From: Bedellia somnulentella
Taxonomy: Eukaryota; Arthropoda; Insecta; Lepidoptera; Bedelliidae
NCBI GenBank assembly: GCA_963576735.1
Contig: OY755171.1
Span: 10,478,001 to 10,542,000, forward strand
Direction: 5' to 3'
Length of the DNA: 64,000 bases
Below are positions 33,501 through 37,729 of this stretch, piece by piece. Positions within the stretch are counted from its first letter, which is position 1. The number at the start of each line of letters is the position of its first letter. The position numbers and the translations under genes were made by a program. Below the pieces are notes generated by a model that saw only the letters and a program-made list of their open reading frames with translations, was not told the origin of the DNA and made no database searches.

Positions 33501-34056
33501 TGCACATTGTTATCTCCTGAAATTACTGTATAGGTAAACTTAAACCATTCTTACTTATTTGATTCCAAAATTAGCAAATCAATCAACTGTGTTAATTATG
33601 ATTTCATGTTTTGTTTGTTGATTTTTCTGTATATTTCATGAAATATTACAGAAAGTATAATAAGAGTAAGAAATAGTTCGTATGGTCCCCTCTCAATAGG
33701 ATATATTAAAGATTCTATTTGAAAATGTTATTTGTATATCATATTTTTATCTTGATGTGCTAGAAAGATTTTTAATTTCTATTCAGAATAAACTCCAGAA
33801 CCAAAAATATATCTAAAACATCGTTTAAATGAAATCAGTATTATGCTTTAATAACAAAAGAACATTCCAGTGTTGGTGCATTCCCTATCGACAGAATGAG
33901 TTAATAAATAATACAAACCCCAGGATCTTTCTTTGTATTTGGATCATCATCATCACTTGAGTGGTGCAACGAGGATTCCGAATGAAATTTCTTGTCACCC
34001 ATTCTCTTCCTGTTAACTATCTCATCAAAAAGCTCTCTTCTTAAATTTTCACCCAT
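8075..34056 (-). CDS. otopetrin-like proton channel, complete 15-exon coding sequence
   Basis: Otopetrins are multi-pass proton-selective channels of the plasma membrane, involved in acid sensing in insects. I joined 15 exons by GT/AG sites: 34056-33919, 29398-29240, 22916-22838, 21895-21833, 21394-21250, 20273-20168, 17436-17287, 16289-16136, 15296-15100, 14664-14502, 14096-13965, 9910-9829, 9442-9290, 8893-8644 and 8395-8075. Phases agree at every junction and the total is 2292 nt (763 aa plus TAG). Residues 1 to about 195 are a charged, low-complexity cytosolic N-terminus. Hydrophobic segments from about 198 to 750 can be read as 12 membrane helices. Family signatures include GSFYLKLGAAG (exon 8), QLYFIFKYSNVI (exon 9), SPYLYPFTVEF (exon 11) and FYRFHSSVCFADIW (exon 15). 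Acidic loops lie near residues 433-455 and 508-530. An AATAAA on the minus strand lies at 8061-8056, just past the stop. Family is near certain; which insect paralogue is not determined, and the first exon is the least certain. Confidence 0.9.
8644..8893 (-). CDS. otopetrin-like exon 14 (membrane segments 8-10)
   Basis: 250 nt, phase 2 in and phase 0 out. It carries three hydrophobic segments: LFLHISLLAASIMAF, DDILLFICLPAFFMETILSL and the start of IVDFIQIFDFVVM. Acceptor TTATTTTTCAG and donor ATG|GTGAGT. Confidence 0.94.
9029..9102. repeat. small perfect inverted repeat in an otopetrin intron
   Basis: ATATATGTTCCAATGATA at 9029-9046 is exactly complementary to 9085-9102, with a 38-nt AT-rich loop. 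It is a hairpin or mini-MITE without an evident target duplication. Confidence 0.8.
9172..9240 (-). mobile_element. SIDE-like element, partial
   Basis: On the minus strand it reads the family tail (CCCTTTTTAGGGATTTTTATCC-like) toward CATAC repeats at 9172. Only the last 65 bp or so remain. Confidence 0.55.
9290..9442 (-). CDS. otopetrin-like exon 13 (membrane segment 7)
   Basis: 153 nt, phase 2 on both sides. Acidic linker (SPTSEENDFSSN), then a short polar stretch with two Cys/His positions (YADCHASNRG) and membrane segment 7 (LFLSMVIMVLMIGVVIIGFV). Acceptor TTTTTTGCAG and donor GG|GTGAGT. Confidence 0.92.
9829..9910 (-). CDS. otopetrin-like exon 12 (end of segment 6, second acidic loop)
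   Basis: 82 nt, phase 1 in and phase 2 out, acceptor TTGTTACAG and donor GA|GTATGT. It completes segment 6 (VAVYYIIFSNIGSC) and continues into an acidic linker (DGENANDIDSIAE). The join to exon 11 gives an uninterrupted hydrophobic helix, which supports both exons. Confidence 0.9.
10430..11369 (+). repeat. left subrepeat array of the foldback element (5 units)
   Basis: ATAGCCAAAG recurs at 10501, 10685, 10868, 11051 and 11233, spacing 182-184 bp. Each unit contains ATAGCCAAAGAGCTAT (a small hairpin), AATATTCGATCGCC and GGTAACACTTT in the same order. Confidence 0.93.
11464..13540 (-). repeat. right subrepeat array of the foldback element (12 units)
   Basis: GCTCT of the complementary unit recurs at 11465, 11648, 11823, 12005, 12180, 12355, 12538, 12721, 12904, 13086, 13270 and 13454. 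Spacing is 182-184 bp except for three 175-bp units that lack a few bases (ATTTCCACTTTCATAGC instead of ...CTCTACTTCATTCATAGC). Confidence 0.93.
13965..14096 (-). CDS. otopetrin-like exon 11 (start of membrane segment 6)
   Basis: 132 nt, phase 1 on both sides, acceptor TGTTTTCAG and donor ATAG|GTAAGA. It encodes FEAYFDISNLYDERC and the conserved SPYLYPFTVEF at the beginning of segment 6. It is easily missed because a 3.65-kb foldback element begins 154 bp beyond its donor. Confidence 0.9.
14362..14456 (+). mobile_element. 3' tail of the zinc-finger LINE family
   Basis: CACGTGATGTTCAGAAGTAT ... CCCTTCGGGGATATTCGGCG ... TTTATGTTTATG matches the 3' end of the LINE at 49573-52191, read on the same strand as its coding sequence. 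It is a short, 5'-truncated insertion in an otopetrin intron. Confidence 0.7.
14502..14664 (-). CDS. otopetrin-like exon 10 (membrane segment 5, acidic loop)
   Basis: 163 nt, phase 0 in and phase 1 out. Segment 5 (HFAFMHYIGSSLCFWFSAIV, then RET) matches the otopetrin pattern of His and SLCFW residues. It is followed by a strongly acidic cytosolic run (KHKDDSDESLESDEDI). Confidence 0.93.
15100..15296 (-). CDS. otopetrin-like exon 9 (membrane segments 3-4)
   Basis: 197 nt, phase 1 in and phase 0 out. It encodes the rest of segment 3 (GFALGHLVHSILLITVQIYY), a short external loop with a Cys, then segment 4 and the hallmark CFFQLYFIFKYSNVII. Acceptor TTTTTCAG and donor CAA|GTACGT. Confidence 0.95.
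15385..15545 (+). repeat. interspersed repeat, family shared with 41170-41320 and 63590-63760
   Basis: CCTAAGTGATAAGGGTTGT and the preceding AATTTTAATGAAATTTTGCAT are found, inverted, in the other two places. It is probably a LINE 3'-UTR fragment; the class is not determined. Confidence 0.55.
15775..15870 (+). mobile_element. SIDE-like element, 3' fragment
   Basis: AGTGGCTGAGAAATTTCTTA, CTCGGGCTACCCCTTCTAG and GATTTATAGC match the 3' half of the family. It lies just upstream of an RTE tail. Confidence 0.65.
15893..16092 (+). mobile_element. RTE-type LINE 3' tail in otopetrin intron
   Basis: Matches the last 200 bp or so of the LINE at 44262-47650, from GGATCAAATAGAAAATGT through CTGCCTACCCCAATGGGAAC to an (ATGT)n tail. 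It ends only about 45 bp from the donor of otopetrin exon 8. A run of A at 15919 breaks the frame. Confidence 0.9.
16136..16289 (-). CDS. otopetrin-like exon 8 (family signature before segment 3)
   Basis: 154 nt, phase 0 in and phase 1 out. It carries a Ser- and Pro-rich loop (DIPLPPPFADIPIRHDYC) and then GRHSGSFYLKLGAAG, one of the clearest otopetrin signatures. The donor is CAG|GTATTT. An RTE-type retrotransposon tail ends about 45 bp beyond this donor, inside the intron. Confidence 0.93.
16617..16868 (+). mobile_element. SIDE-like short element, reference copy
   Basis: About 250 bp: head CTGTGTAGTGTTGGCTTAG-AATAGCACTACCCC, middle GCGACTAACGGTATTGGGGC and TTGGAGACCCATCACC, 3' part TTAGCTCTGGCTACCCCTTT and GGATTTACAACCGTGGG, end TATGTATGTATGTTG. 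No ORF and no clear A/B box. The head matches the first 90 bp of the RTE-type LINE at 44262 and the tail resembles the LINE's CTCTGCCTACCCC ... ATGTATGT end. Confidence 0.85.
17287..17436 (-). CDS. otopetrin-like exon 7 (membrane segment 2 and basic loop)
   Basis: 50 whole codons, phase 0 on both sides. Membrane segment 2 (LVLTCIGFIYMLYLHH) is followed by a highly charged, probably helical stretch (RYKNLTLKRQKTKIEYEEKL) that forms the loop before segment 3. Acceptor TTTTTTCAG and donor GAT|GTAAGT are both strong. Confidence 0.88.
17845..17968 (-). repeat. repeat with SIDE-like head, copy 1
   Basis: On the minus strand it begins GAATTACACTACCCCAT and continues GAGGCGACTAAG, as in the SIDE-like family head, then diverges into a GC-rich stretch (ACCAGGCGCGGCGATAAG). 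The TTTGAATTTCGCGGC block at its other end recurs at 18785. Confidence 0.55.
17982..18100 (+). mobile_element. RTE-type LINE 3' tail, short
   Basis: AAAGATTGATGGATGTAAAC through GAACTAATGGCGTGAGAATA and ATGTATGT. About 115 bp remain of the LINE tail. Confidence 0.85.
18187..18240 (+). mobile_element. short LINE/SIDE tail relic
   Basis: CTCTGCCTCCCCAAAGGGTA, AACGGCGTGAGTATG and ATGT repeats. It is intermediate in sequence between the RTE tail and the SIDE-like tail. Confidence 0.6.
18779..18888 (-). repeat. repeat with SIDE-like head, copy 2
   Basis: Shares TTTGAATTTCGCGGC, CTCTGAACATACTGCCGC and TATGGGGTAGTGTTATTCAA with 17845-17968, same orientation, about 930 bp apart. Flanks differ. Confidence 0.55.
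19248..19312. other. GC-rich patch
   Basis: About 60 bp very rich in CpG (CGCGCGTCCGCGCCGAGG, CGCTAGCGGATTCCG) in an otherwise AT-rich intron. It shares GGAATCCGCT-type motifs with the patch at 19811. Possibly part of an unidentified transposon or an alternative promoter. Confidence 0.4.
19811..19910. other. GC-rich patch
   Basis: CGCGCCTCCGCGCCTCGGCG and CCGCGCGCGGAATCCGC form strong local inverted repeats (GGCGCGG-type). It lies about 500 bp from the similar patch at 19248 and about 260 bp upstream (+ coordinates) of exon 6. Confidence 0.4.
20168..20273 (-). CDS. otopetrin-like exon 6 (membrane segment 1)
   Basis: 106 nt, phase 2 in and phase 0 out, between TTTTTCAG and ACCG|GTAATT. It encodes the first hydrophobic helix (LSCIYAIFLVTLGMVSYIGD), about residues 200-220. 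The abrupt change from charged to hydrophobic sequence marks the start of the channel core. Confidence 0.87.
20430..20650 (+). mobile_element. SIDE-like short element
   Basis: Head GGCTAAGAATGTCACTACC, GTTGGAGACCCATCACC, TTATTTCTACCATCTTG, tail GACTCTGGCTTCCCCC and GGCCGTGAGTATATGTATAG. Near full length; the first bases are degenerate. Confidence 0.75.
21250..21394 (-). CDS. otopetrin-like exon 5
   Basis: 145 nt, phase 1 in and phase 2 out, acceptor TTGTTTTAG and donor GT|GTAAGT. It encodes SYRYTPNDMRSLTPRKRS and onward to TDAAENKKQT, the last cytosolic segment before the first membrane helix. Basic RKR and Ser/Thr-Pro motifs are visible; any role in regulation is unproven. Confidence 0.78.
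21473..21550 (-). mobile_element. LINE 3'-end relic with (AAAT)n tail
   Basis: TTTATTTATTTATTTATTTACGG starts a minus-strand sequence of the kind left at LINE 3' ends. Only a few tens of bases are recognisable. Confidence 0.4.
21833..21895 (-). CDS. otopetrin-like exon 4 (short)
   Basis: 63 nt with phase 1 on both sides. A long pyrimidine tract ending TTTCACAG precedes it and the donor is A|GTAAGT. The product is an Asn/Ser-rich linker (RSNTNIYNSNYKNVES). Because it is symmetric in phase it could be skipped without a frame change, so it is a candidate cassette exon. Confidence 0.7.
   Translation of the reverse strand: MTEVIQIYITVTIRMWNQDL
22515..22748 (-). mobile_element. SIDE-like short element
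   Basis: Minus-strand copy: TGCCGGCTTACAATGTAAC-TACCCCTTTC head near 22745, GGGTTTTTGGGCGATGCGG, and tail CCCCTTTTTGGGATTAAGCC at 22520. Near full length. Confidence 0.78.
22838..22916 (-). CDS. otopetrin-like exon 3
   Basis: 79 nt, phase 0 in and phase 1 out, between ATTTCAG and a CCAG|GTAAAT donor. It encodes residues 100-125 (ESLERQPSKNFLAPP and following), still in the N-terminal cytosolic part. Splice signals and phase support it; there is no domain evidence. Confidence 0.75.
24340..24475 (+). mobile_element. LINE 3'-end with (TTGAA)n tail
   Basis: Ends GCAAATAAATGAATTGAATTG immediately before a SIDE-like element. GTGCCCCAACGGGGTCTTG upstream is a possible stem-loop (CCCC/GGGG). Coding sequence is lost. 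Confidence 0.45.
24476..24645 (+). mobile_element. SIDE-like element, 5' two thirds
   Basis: Head CCGTGTAGTGTCGGCTATGC carries an extra block of about 20 bp (CATGTTTTGCTGG), then AGAATGTCACTACCCC, AGAGGCGACTAAGGG and GAGACCCATCACC. The LINE head at 44262 has a comparable extra block at the same place. Confidence 0.75.
25194..25275 (+). mobile_element. degenerate RTE-type LINE tail
   Basis: AGAAGATTGATGGATGTGAA, CTACAAAGTGGCGATTGATG and GTATGTATG are recognisable; the CCTACCCCAATGG block is deleted. Confidence 0.65.
25810..26005. other. GC-rich island in a large otopetrin intron
   Basis: About 190 bp with GGGCGGGGGAGG, CTCGCGACCG and CTGCGCGAGAGTGACC, in marked contrast to its AT-rich surroundings. 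It lies between exons 2 and 3. Minus-strand reading offers GC-box-like CCCCCGCCC. It could be an alternative promoter or first exon, or transposon-derived; nothing decides between these here. Confidence 0.35.
26496..26650 (-). mobile_element. TIR element carrying a tRNA-like sequence, copy 1
   Basis: AATAAATAAAGGAAAGAAAA-ATTTCG on the left is mirrored by CGAAATTTTTCTATCC-TTTATTTATT on the right (one mismatch), about 26 bp. Between them a minus-strand tRNA-like cloverleaf occupies 26530-26602, and CGCTGGCAGCCATTG follows it. Two related copies lie at 26757-27055 and around 36395-39990. Confidence 0.78.
26530..26602 (-). pseudogene. tRNA-like sequence inside TIR element
   Basis: 73 nt. A 7-bp acceptor stem (GACACGG with CTGTGTC, one G-T pair), D arm GCTC-AATTGGCAA-GAGC and T arm with GGTTCGAAT are present. 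The T stem has a mismatch here but is perfect (GCGGG/CCCGC) in the copy at 26843. The anticodon stem has only 4 bp (CGGG/CCCG) with an 8-nt loop GGCGTATA, so no normal anticodon is defined. It is best read as a tRNA-derived promoter module, not a functional tRNA. Confidence 0.7.
26757..27055 (-). mobile_element. TIR element carrying a tRNA-like sequence, copy 2 with outer arms
   Basis: Outer inverted arms: TTTAAATCTTTGTGTTCATG and AAAACCTCAGTTGGGTATTA (left) are mirrored at 26998-27052 (TAATAATCCCCACATGAGGT, TTTCATGAACAAAAAG). Inside are the AAGGAAAGAA inner arms and the tRNA-like unit at 26843-26914. The outer arm recurs at 36395-36436, defining the full element as about 300 bp. Confidence 0.75.
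28803..28880. mobile_element. 78-bp TTAA-flanked mini-MITE (piggyBac-like ends)
   Basis: CCCTTTATAAG and CTTATAAAGGG are perfect terminal inverted repeats, flanked by TTAA at 28799-28802 and 28881-28884. CCC...GGG termini plus TTAA are the piggyBac hallmark. Nothing else fits inside. Confidence 0.7.
29065..29150 (+). mobile_element. degenerate SIDE-like element
   Basis: GCAGTGTAGTGGCTGCTTAG, AATAGCCCTCATTCATTTG and GTGATTTATAGCCGTAAG keep head and tail with the middle deleted. Confidence 0.55.
29240..29398 (-). CDS. otopetrin-like exon 2
   Basis: 53 whole codons between a CTCTTTAG acceptor and a CAG|GTGAAT donor, phase 0 on both sides. It encodes an Arg- and Ala-rich segment (residues 47-99, for example ARAARRRPQRT). 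It is GC-rich compared with the surrounding intron, as expected of coding sequence. It belongs to the cytosolic N-terminus and has no recognisable domain. Confidence 0.72.
29629..30172. mobile_element. long-TIR non-autonomous DNA element
   Basis: CCACCAAAAACATTC and the next 115 bp or so (AAAAAACTAGCCAAGTC, GCTGCTTGTTTATCTC, AGTAATGAAATCT) are repeated inverted at 30030-30172. The right arm carries an extra (CTC)n-rich block. The loop has no credible ORF. A clear target duplication was not seen. Confidence 0.82.
30386..31376 (+). mobile_element. non-autonomous Helitron, copy 1
   Basis: Starts A|TCTATACTTATAATAAATCT and ends CCCGTGCGAAGCTGGGACGA-TCCACTAG|T: the TC...CTAG termini between A and T, with a CCCG...GGG hairpin about 11 bp before the end, are Helitron hallmarks. 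It contains a (TCTG)n run at 30508-30553 and no rep/helicase coding. The same element lies inverted at 58432-59424. Confidence 0.85.
30508..30553 (+). repeat. (TCTG)n microsatellite inside Helitron
   Basis: About eleven uninterrupted TCTG/GTCT units. The corresponding place in the second Helitron (59241-59301) has more units with a single AAAG interruption, so the array has changed length between copies. Confidence 0.92.
31575..31930 (+). repeat. transposon 3'-region-like interspersed sequence
   Basis: CTCTAGGTCTATGGGAAGTA, (CAGT)n near 31687, GAAACTTTGCATTAGC and CGGCGAAACGGTTCCAG resemble the long 3' untranslated parts of lepidopteran LINEs. Recognition is from general familiarity; no second copy lies in this window. 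Confidence 0.4.
32605..32860 (+). mobile_element. tRNA-derived SINE
   Basis: GTGCCCTAGTGGATAGGTGA (A-box-like) and GAGGGTTCGATCCCCGC (B box) are spaced as in a tRNA promoter, followed by an unrelated body (GGGTAGCATCCCATAATAC) and a TTTATTTATTTA end. No coding sequence. It lies in the intron between otopetrin exons 1 and 2. Confidence 0.72.
32985..33200 (-). mobile_element. zinc-finger LINE family 3' tail
   Basis: GAACATCACGTGACAG, ACTGGGTGTTCAGAGTGCCC, CACGTTTTGCTT and GGCCAGGCCTATAGCCG match 44020-44243 in the same orientation. Diverged. Confidence 0.65.
33919..34056 (-). CDS. otopetrin-like exon 1 (start codon exon)
   Basis: ATG at 34056-34054 opens 46 codons beginning MGENLRRELFDEIV and ending in a Ser/Asp-rich stretch (HHSSDDDD). 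The donor reads GGG|GTTTGT and leaves phase 0, which fits exon 2. No conserved domain lies here, so this exon rests on the open frame, the donor and phase agreement. An additional upstream non-coding exon cannot be excluded. Confidence 0.7.
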
Positions 34057-34324
34057 TTTTCACTTTGAAACACACATTTATTCAAAAAATATTATTATCC
34101 GTCAGTTCTACACATAATTGTTATTGTTCTGATCACACGCTTTAATTTCAATAAATAAATGATCGAGCAACGATTTCTTATCTTTTATCAATATCGATAT
34201 CATTATCTTGAAATTAAAAATGAGTTCATTCCTTTCTCGGTTCAAACTCACAATGTGTTTACCTCTCATCAAATACTGTCATCACCGGTTTTTTTATAAC
34301 AGCTGAGAATTTAACTTAGCTCAA

Positions 34325-34515
34325 TGTTCACGCTGTATACCCCCGATGGTGAGGCAGAGGTGCTAATACTTCTGAATATTGGTGTTCAGTGTACCCACTT
34401 TTGCTTGGAGCATTCACTTCATAGGGGGTTTATTGCTGCTTTGTATGAACACAATGTCATATGACTAAGTGCATCTGAGACATGTGGGTTTCCTAACGAC
34501 AAATTTTCTAACACG
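34325..34515 (-). mobile_element. zinc-finger LINE family 3' tail
   Basis: GTTCACGCTGTATACCCCCG, GAGGCAGAGGTGCTAATAC, GTGTTCAGTGTACCCAC and CATGTGGGTTTCCTAACGA follow the order of 44020-44243. It lies about 270 bp upstream of the otopetrin start codon. Confidence 0.7.
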
Positions 34516-34589
34516 CTAAAACTACTAACACGCTGAAACGTACTCTAGTATTATTAACGCGTTACTAAAAAGTATGCACCACCACCCAC

Positions 34590-34685
34590 GCACCTTCCAA
34601 AAGTGGCTGAGGAATTTCTTATTCCTTAGCTCTGGCTACCCCTTTCTTGGGATTTATAGCCGTGAGTATATGTATGTATGTAACA
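34590..34685 (+). mobile_element. SIDE-like element, 3' fragment
   Basis: AAAAGTGGCTGAGGAATTTC, CTCTGGCTACCCCTTTCTTG, CCGTGAGTATATGTATG. About the last 95 bp of the family. Confidence 0.8.
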
Positions 34686-35449
34686 AATAAATGAAGACAG
34701 CATTTTTTGATCAAGTAAAACAAAAACGTTATGTATGTAAAAAGTATGATGCAAGTCAAATGAGCCAACCTATTTAATTCGTTTTGTCTTTAAATTATTA
34801 AAATTATATGACTGCTAAAAAGTTGTACTCGTATACCCCCGCCAAGAAGAACCAAGCGAAGCGCACGGGCACTACCTATCTTTTCTCGAAGCGCTTCGTC
34901 ATTTTGTTGAACCCTCATAACTTGGGTTTGGATTATGCTAGATCAACAAATTTTTCGGGATACATTGTCAATAGCGGACTTATTGAACACATAAAGTTTT
35001 ATTAACATTAGCTTTTATACTTCAGAATTTTATCAGATCTCATGTAGAGCCAAGCTTCTAACACTACACGCCCTAACTCTAACAAGGCCTAACTTCACAA
35101 ACTCTACAACTTAGTCAAAATATGTGGCTTGGCCATTCATTACTACAAGAACTATTGTATAACACCAAAGTAATGAACAGTGAATTAATTTTTCACCTTA
35201 CGCCGATGTGAATTTAGCGACATGGCGGATGTTTTTGGTAGGATTAAGTTTATTCTAAAAATTGTTCCGGATTATAACACATTTCCAATATCCGGCTGTG
35301 ATTACATAGAGTAGCCACTTTTACAATAAAGCCAACTTCTTGAGTTGAATTGTTTTATTGTTTATACACACAGTGGGTCATACAAGGGTAGCGATTGCAC
35401 TCTCTTAGTATTTCAATATCTACCACTATTTAGCTGAACTCAATATTTG

Positions 35450-35610
35450 CGCCTTACTGTCACCTGGTGTCAAAAGTAATCACGTTTTGCTTGGACAGTG
35501 TATCCACGTGATAGAGGGAAGGGATATTTCCGCTTCATACGCACACACCGTCACATTACGATGTGGCTTTTGTGTGACACTATGTGTATGTTACACCTCA
35601 CGATGTTTTC
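35450..35610 (-). mobile_element. zinc-finger LINE family 3' tail
   Basis: GTCACCTGGTGTCAAAAGTA, CACGTTTTGCTTGGACAGTG, CACGTGATAGAGGG and CTCACGATGTTTTCCC match 44020-44243. The terminal GTTCACGC block is missing. Confidence 0.65.
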
Positions 35611-36394
35611 CCCATACTTAACAACTTGTTGATTTTTAATCGTGGCAGATGTTGCAAATGAGTTGCGTTTAGGCAAGCAAACCAGGACCGAACGAGCGGG
35701 TTAACGATTGAAAAAGTGCGATACTCAGGAAGAATTTGCGACAGCACATCGGCAGCGGCAGCAATAACCCAAACGTACATTTATTTTATCAACTAACTTC
35801 TTTGTGTTTTTTTCTAATTCTAAGTACTTCTTTTCAGGTAATATTATCGTCAATAAGCACTCTTTAGATACAACTGTTTTTGCAATTACTCAGAATTCAT
35901 CAAGATGTCTTTTTTACGAATACCAACATTCAGTGGTTGATTATATGCTCACTTTAGAGGTGACTTCTCTACATACATAACCTGACGACTGTGATAATAG
36001 AATTATTATTTAATTTTTTCTATAGTAGCCATATTTGTTTGAAAAATCAATAAAAAGGTTTAAGGTTTCTATAAATATTAGATTTGAAATGTTTTAAAAA
36101 CAAATGAATTATTTTATCGAGAAAGCGGATTACAAGCGTCACTTTAATTAGTATAAAATTGATTACTTTGGATTTAGTAATCTCAGTCACGTGTTGAAAC
36201 GTAGAGTAGGTAGTTGATACAAGTTTCAGCTAAAGACCGGATTTTTTGAGGCTATCAAGATAGTGAAATCATCTGCAGGTGTACTACAACTAATCATTGA
36301 TTTCCTGTGGTGTATCACTTGTTTCAACGATGAATATAAAACGATGTAACGGATCTTAAAAAGATGATATTTAATCATACATTTTTTTCAATGT
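35611..36394. other. AT-rich sequence, no gene seen
   Basis: Short open frames only, with no recognisable domain or splice context. No tandem or inverted array noticed. Confidence 0.35.
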
Positions 36395-36438
36395 TTTTGT
36401 TCATGAAAACCTCATGTGGGGATTATTACTAATAAATA

Positions 36439-37594
36439 CGAGGGGCATGCCAAAAGAAACGAGATACTCAAAAATTATAAAATTTATTCTTTATTACAAG
36501 TATCGATCTTTTCAAAATATTCACCCTGAGCACGTATACACTTTTCAATACGTCTGAACCAATTGGAAAATACCTGTGACCACTCTTCTTTAGATACCTC
36601 AAAAATTATAGGCAACCAGCGCATCTTCTTTGCTTTCAAACCTCTTCCCCTTCAGTTTTTCTTTGATTTTTGGAAACAACTAAAAATCACAAGGCGCTAA
36701 GTCAGAGGAATATGGCTGGTGAGGGAGAATTGACACATTTTTCGAGTTGAAAAAGTGTCACATACAATACCATTCGGAGTTCACCGTTCTTTCTCTAGCA
36801 CAACAGTAGCAATATGACCCGTTTTGCAGAAAAACGAGGCGACCATTTGTTTCTGTCTAGTGTTCTGGCAGACGTGTGTGGCGCCGCATTGTCGTGGTGC
36901 CAGAGAAGGTGCCGGATTCCTTACTTCGGTCGCTTGTCACACCAAGCTGATATTACTGTTGGAGCACAAACTGTCACAAACCATTCGGAGATCACCGTTC
37001 TTTCATTCTCTAGCACAACAGTAGCAATATTACCCGTTTTGTAGAAAAACGAGGCGACAATTTGTTTCTGTGGTCGTGAATTATGGTTTGCATTGCTGCT
37101 GATCCAATGCCTAGTTCTCGCTCTAGCTCTCCATATATAATTCGTCGGTTTTCGCGAATAAGTTTTTCGACTGCACGAACGTTTTTTTTGCGTTACCGCG
37201 GTTGGCGGCCGTCCTGTCTTCGCTTCTTCTTCGAGATATCCCCGTCCTCTTTTAAATTCAGCAAACAAATTGAATACTATTGCTCGGAAACAAGCAGACT
37301 CACCAAAAGTAGAAGCCAAATGTGAAAGTTCAAAACATTCTTGAGGCTTTAAACCTTTTTTAAAGTCATAATAAATCATAGCGCGCAAATCACGTCGACT
37401 GAGCTCCATTGTTGCAAGTGAGTTCCCGCCAGATTTTCGGAAAAATTATGCTCATTCAAATAAAAAATATATATATAAGAAGTGTGTTCTATATGCAAAT
37501 ATGTCAATAAAAAGCAGCCTATAAGATGGTGTTTAGCTTGCCAGTGTCAATTAAATGAGAAAAGAGTATCTAACTTCTATTGGCATGCCCCTCG
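36439..37594 (-). mobile_element. mariner element, 1156 bp, TA duplicated
   Basis: Termini CGAGGGGCATGCCAA and TTGGCATGCCCCTCG are perfect inverted repeats, and the imperfect match extends to about 30 bp with GAGATACTC/GAGTATC. TA occurs on each side (36437-36438, 37595-37596). Length is near the usual 1.3 kb despite an internal duplication. It sits at the TA within the left arm of a tRNA-like TIR element. Confidence 0.92.
36500..37409 (-). pseudogene. mariner transposase, broken
   Basis: Minus strand. The start at 37409 gives the N-terminal helix-turn-helix region (MELSRRDLRAMIYYDFKKGL, then EFKRGRGYLEEEA and GRPPTAV). The distal part around 36640-36740 keeps the mariner motif YSSDLAPCDF with the third catalytic acidic residue, followed by an in-frame TAG and KIKEKLKGKRF. 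Between them a block of roughly 80 bp is present twice (about 36782-36862 and 36993-37072, differing slightly). Frames are lost near 36921. Not functional. Confidence 0.85.
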
Positions 37595-37729
37595 TAAAGG
37601 ATAAATAAAGGAAAGAAAAATTTCGATACCGGCGGGGATCGAACCCGCGACCTCGGGTATGCGCCCCCGTAAAGATTTTCCGTTTTTCGGTGTCAAACTT
37701 TTTCTCTCCTTTATTAATCCTTTATTTAT

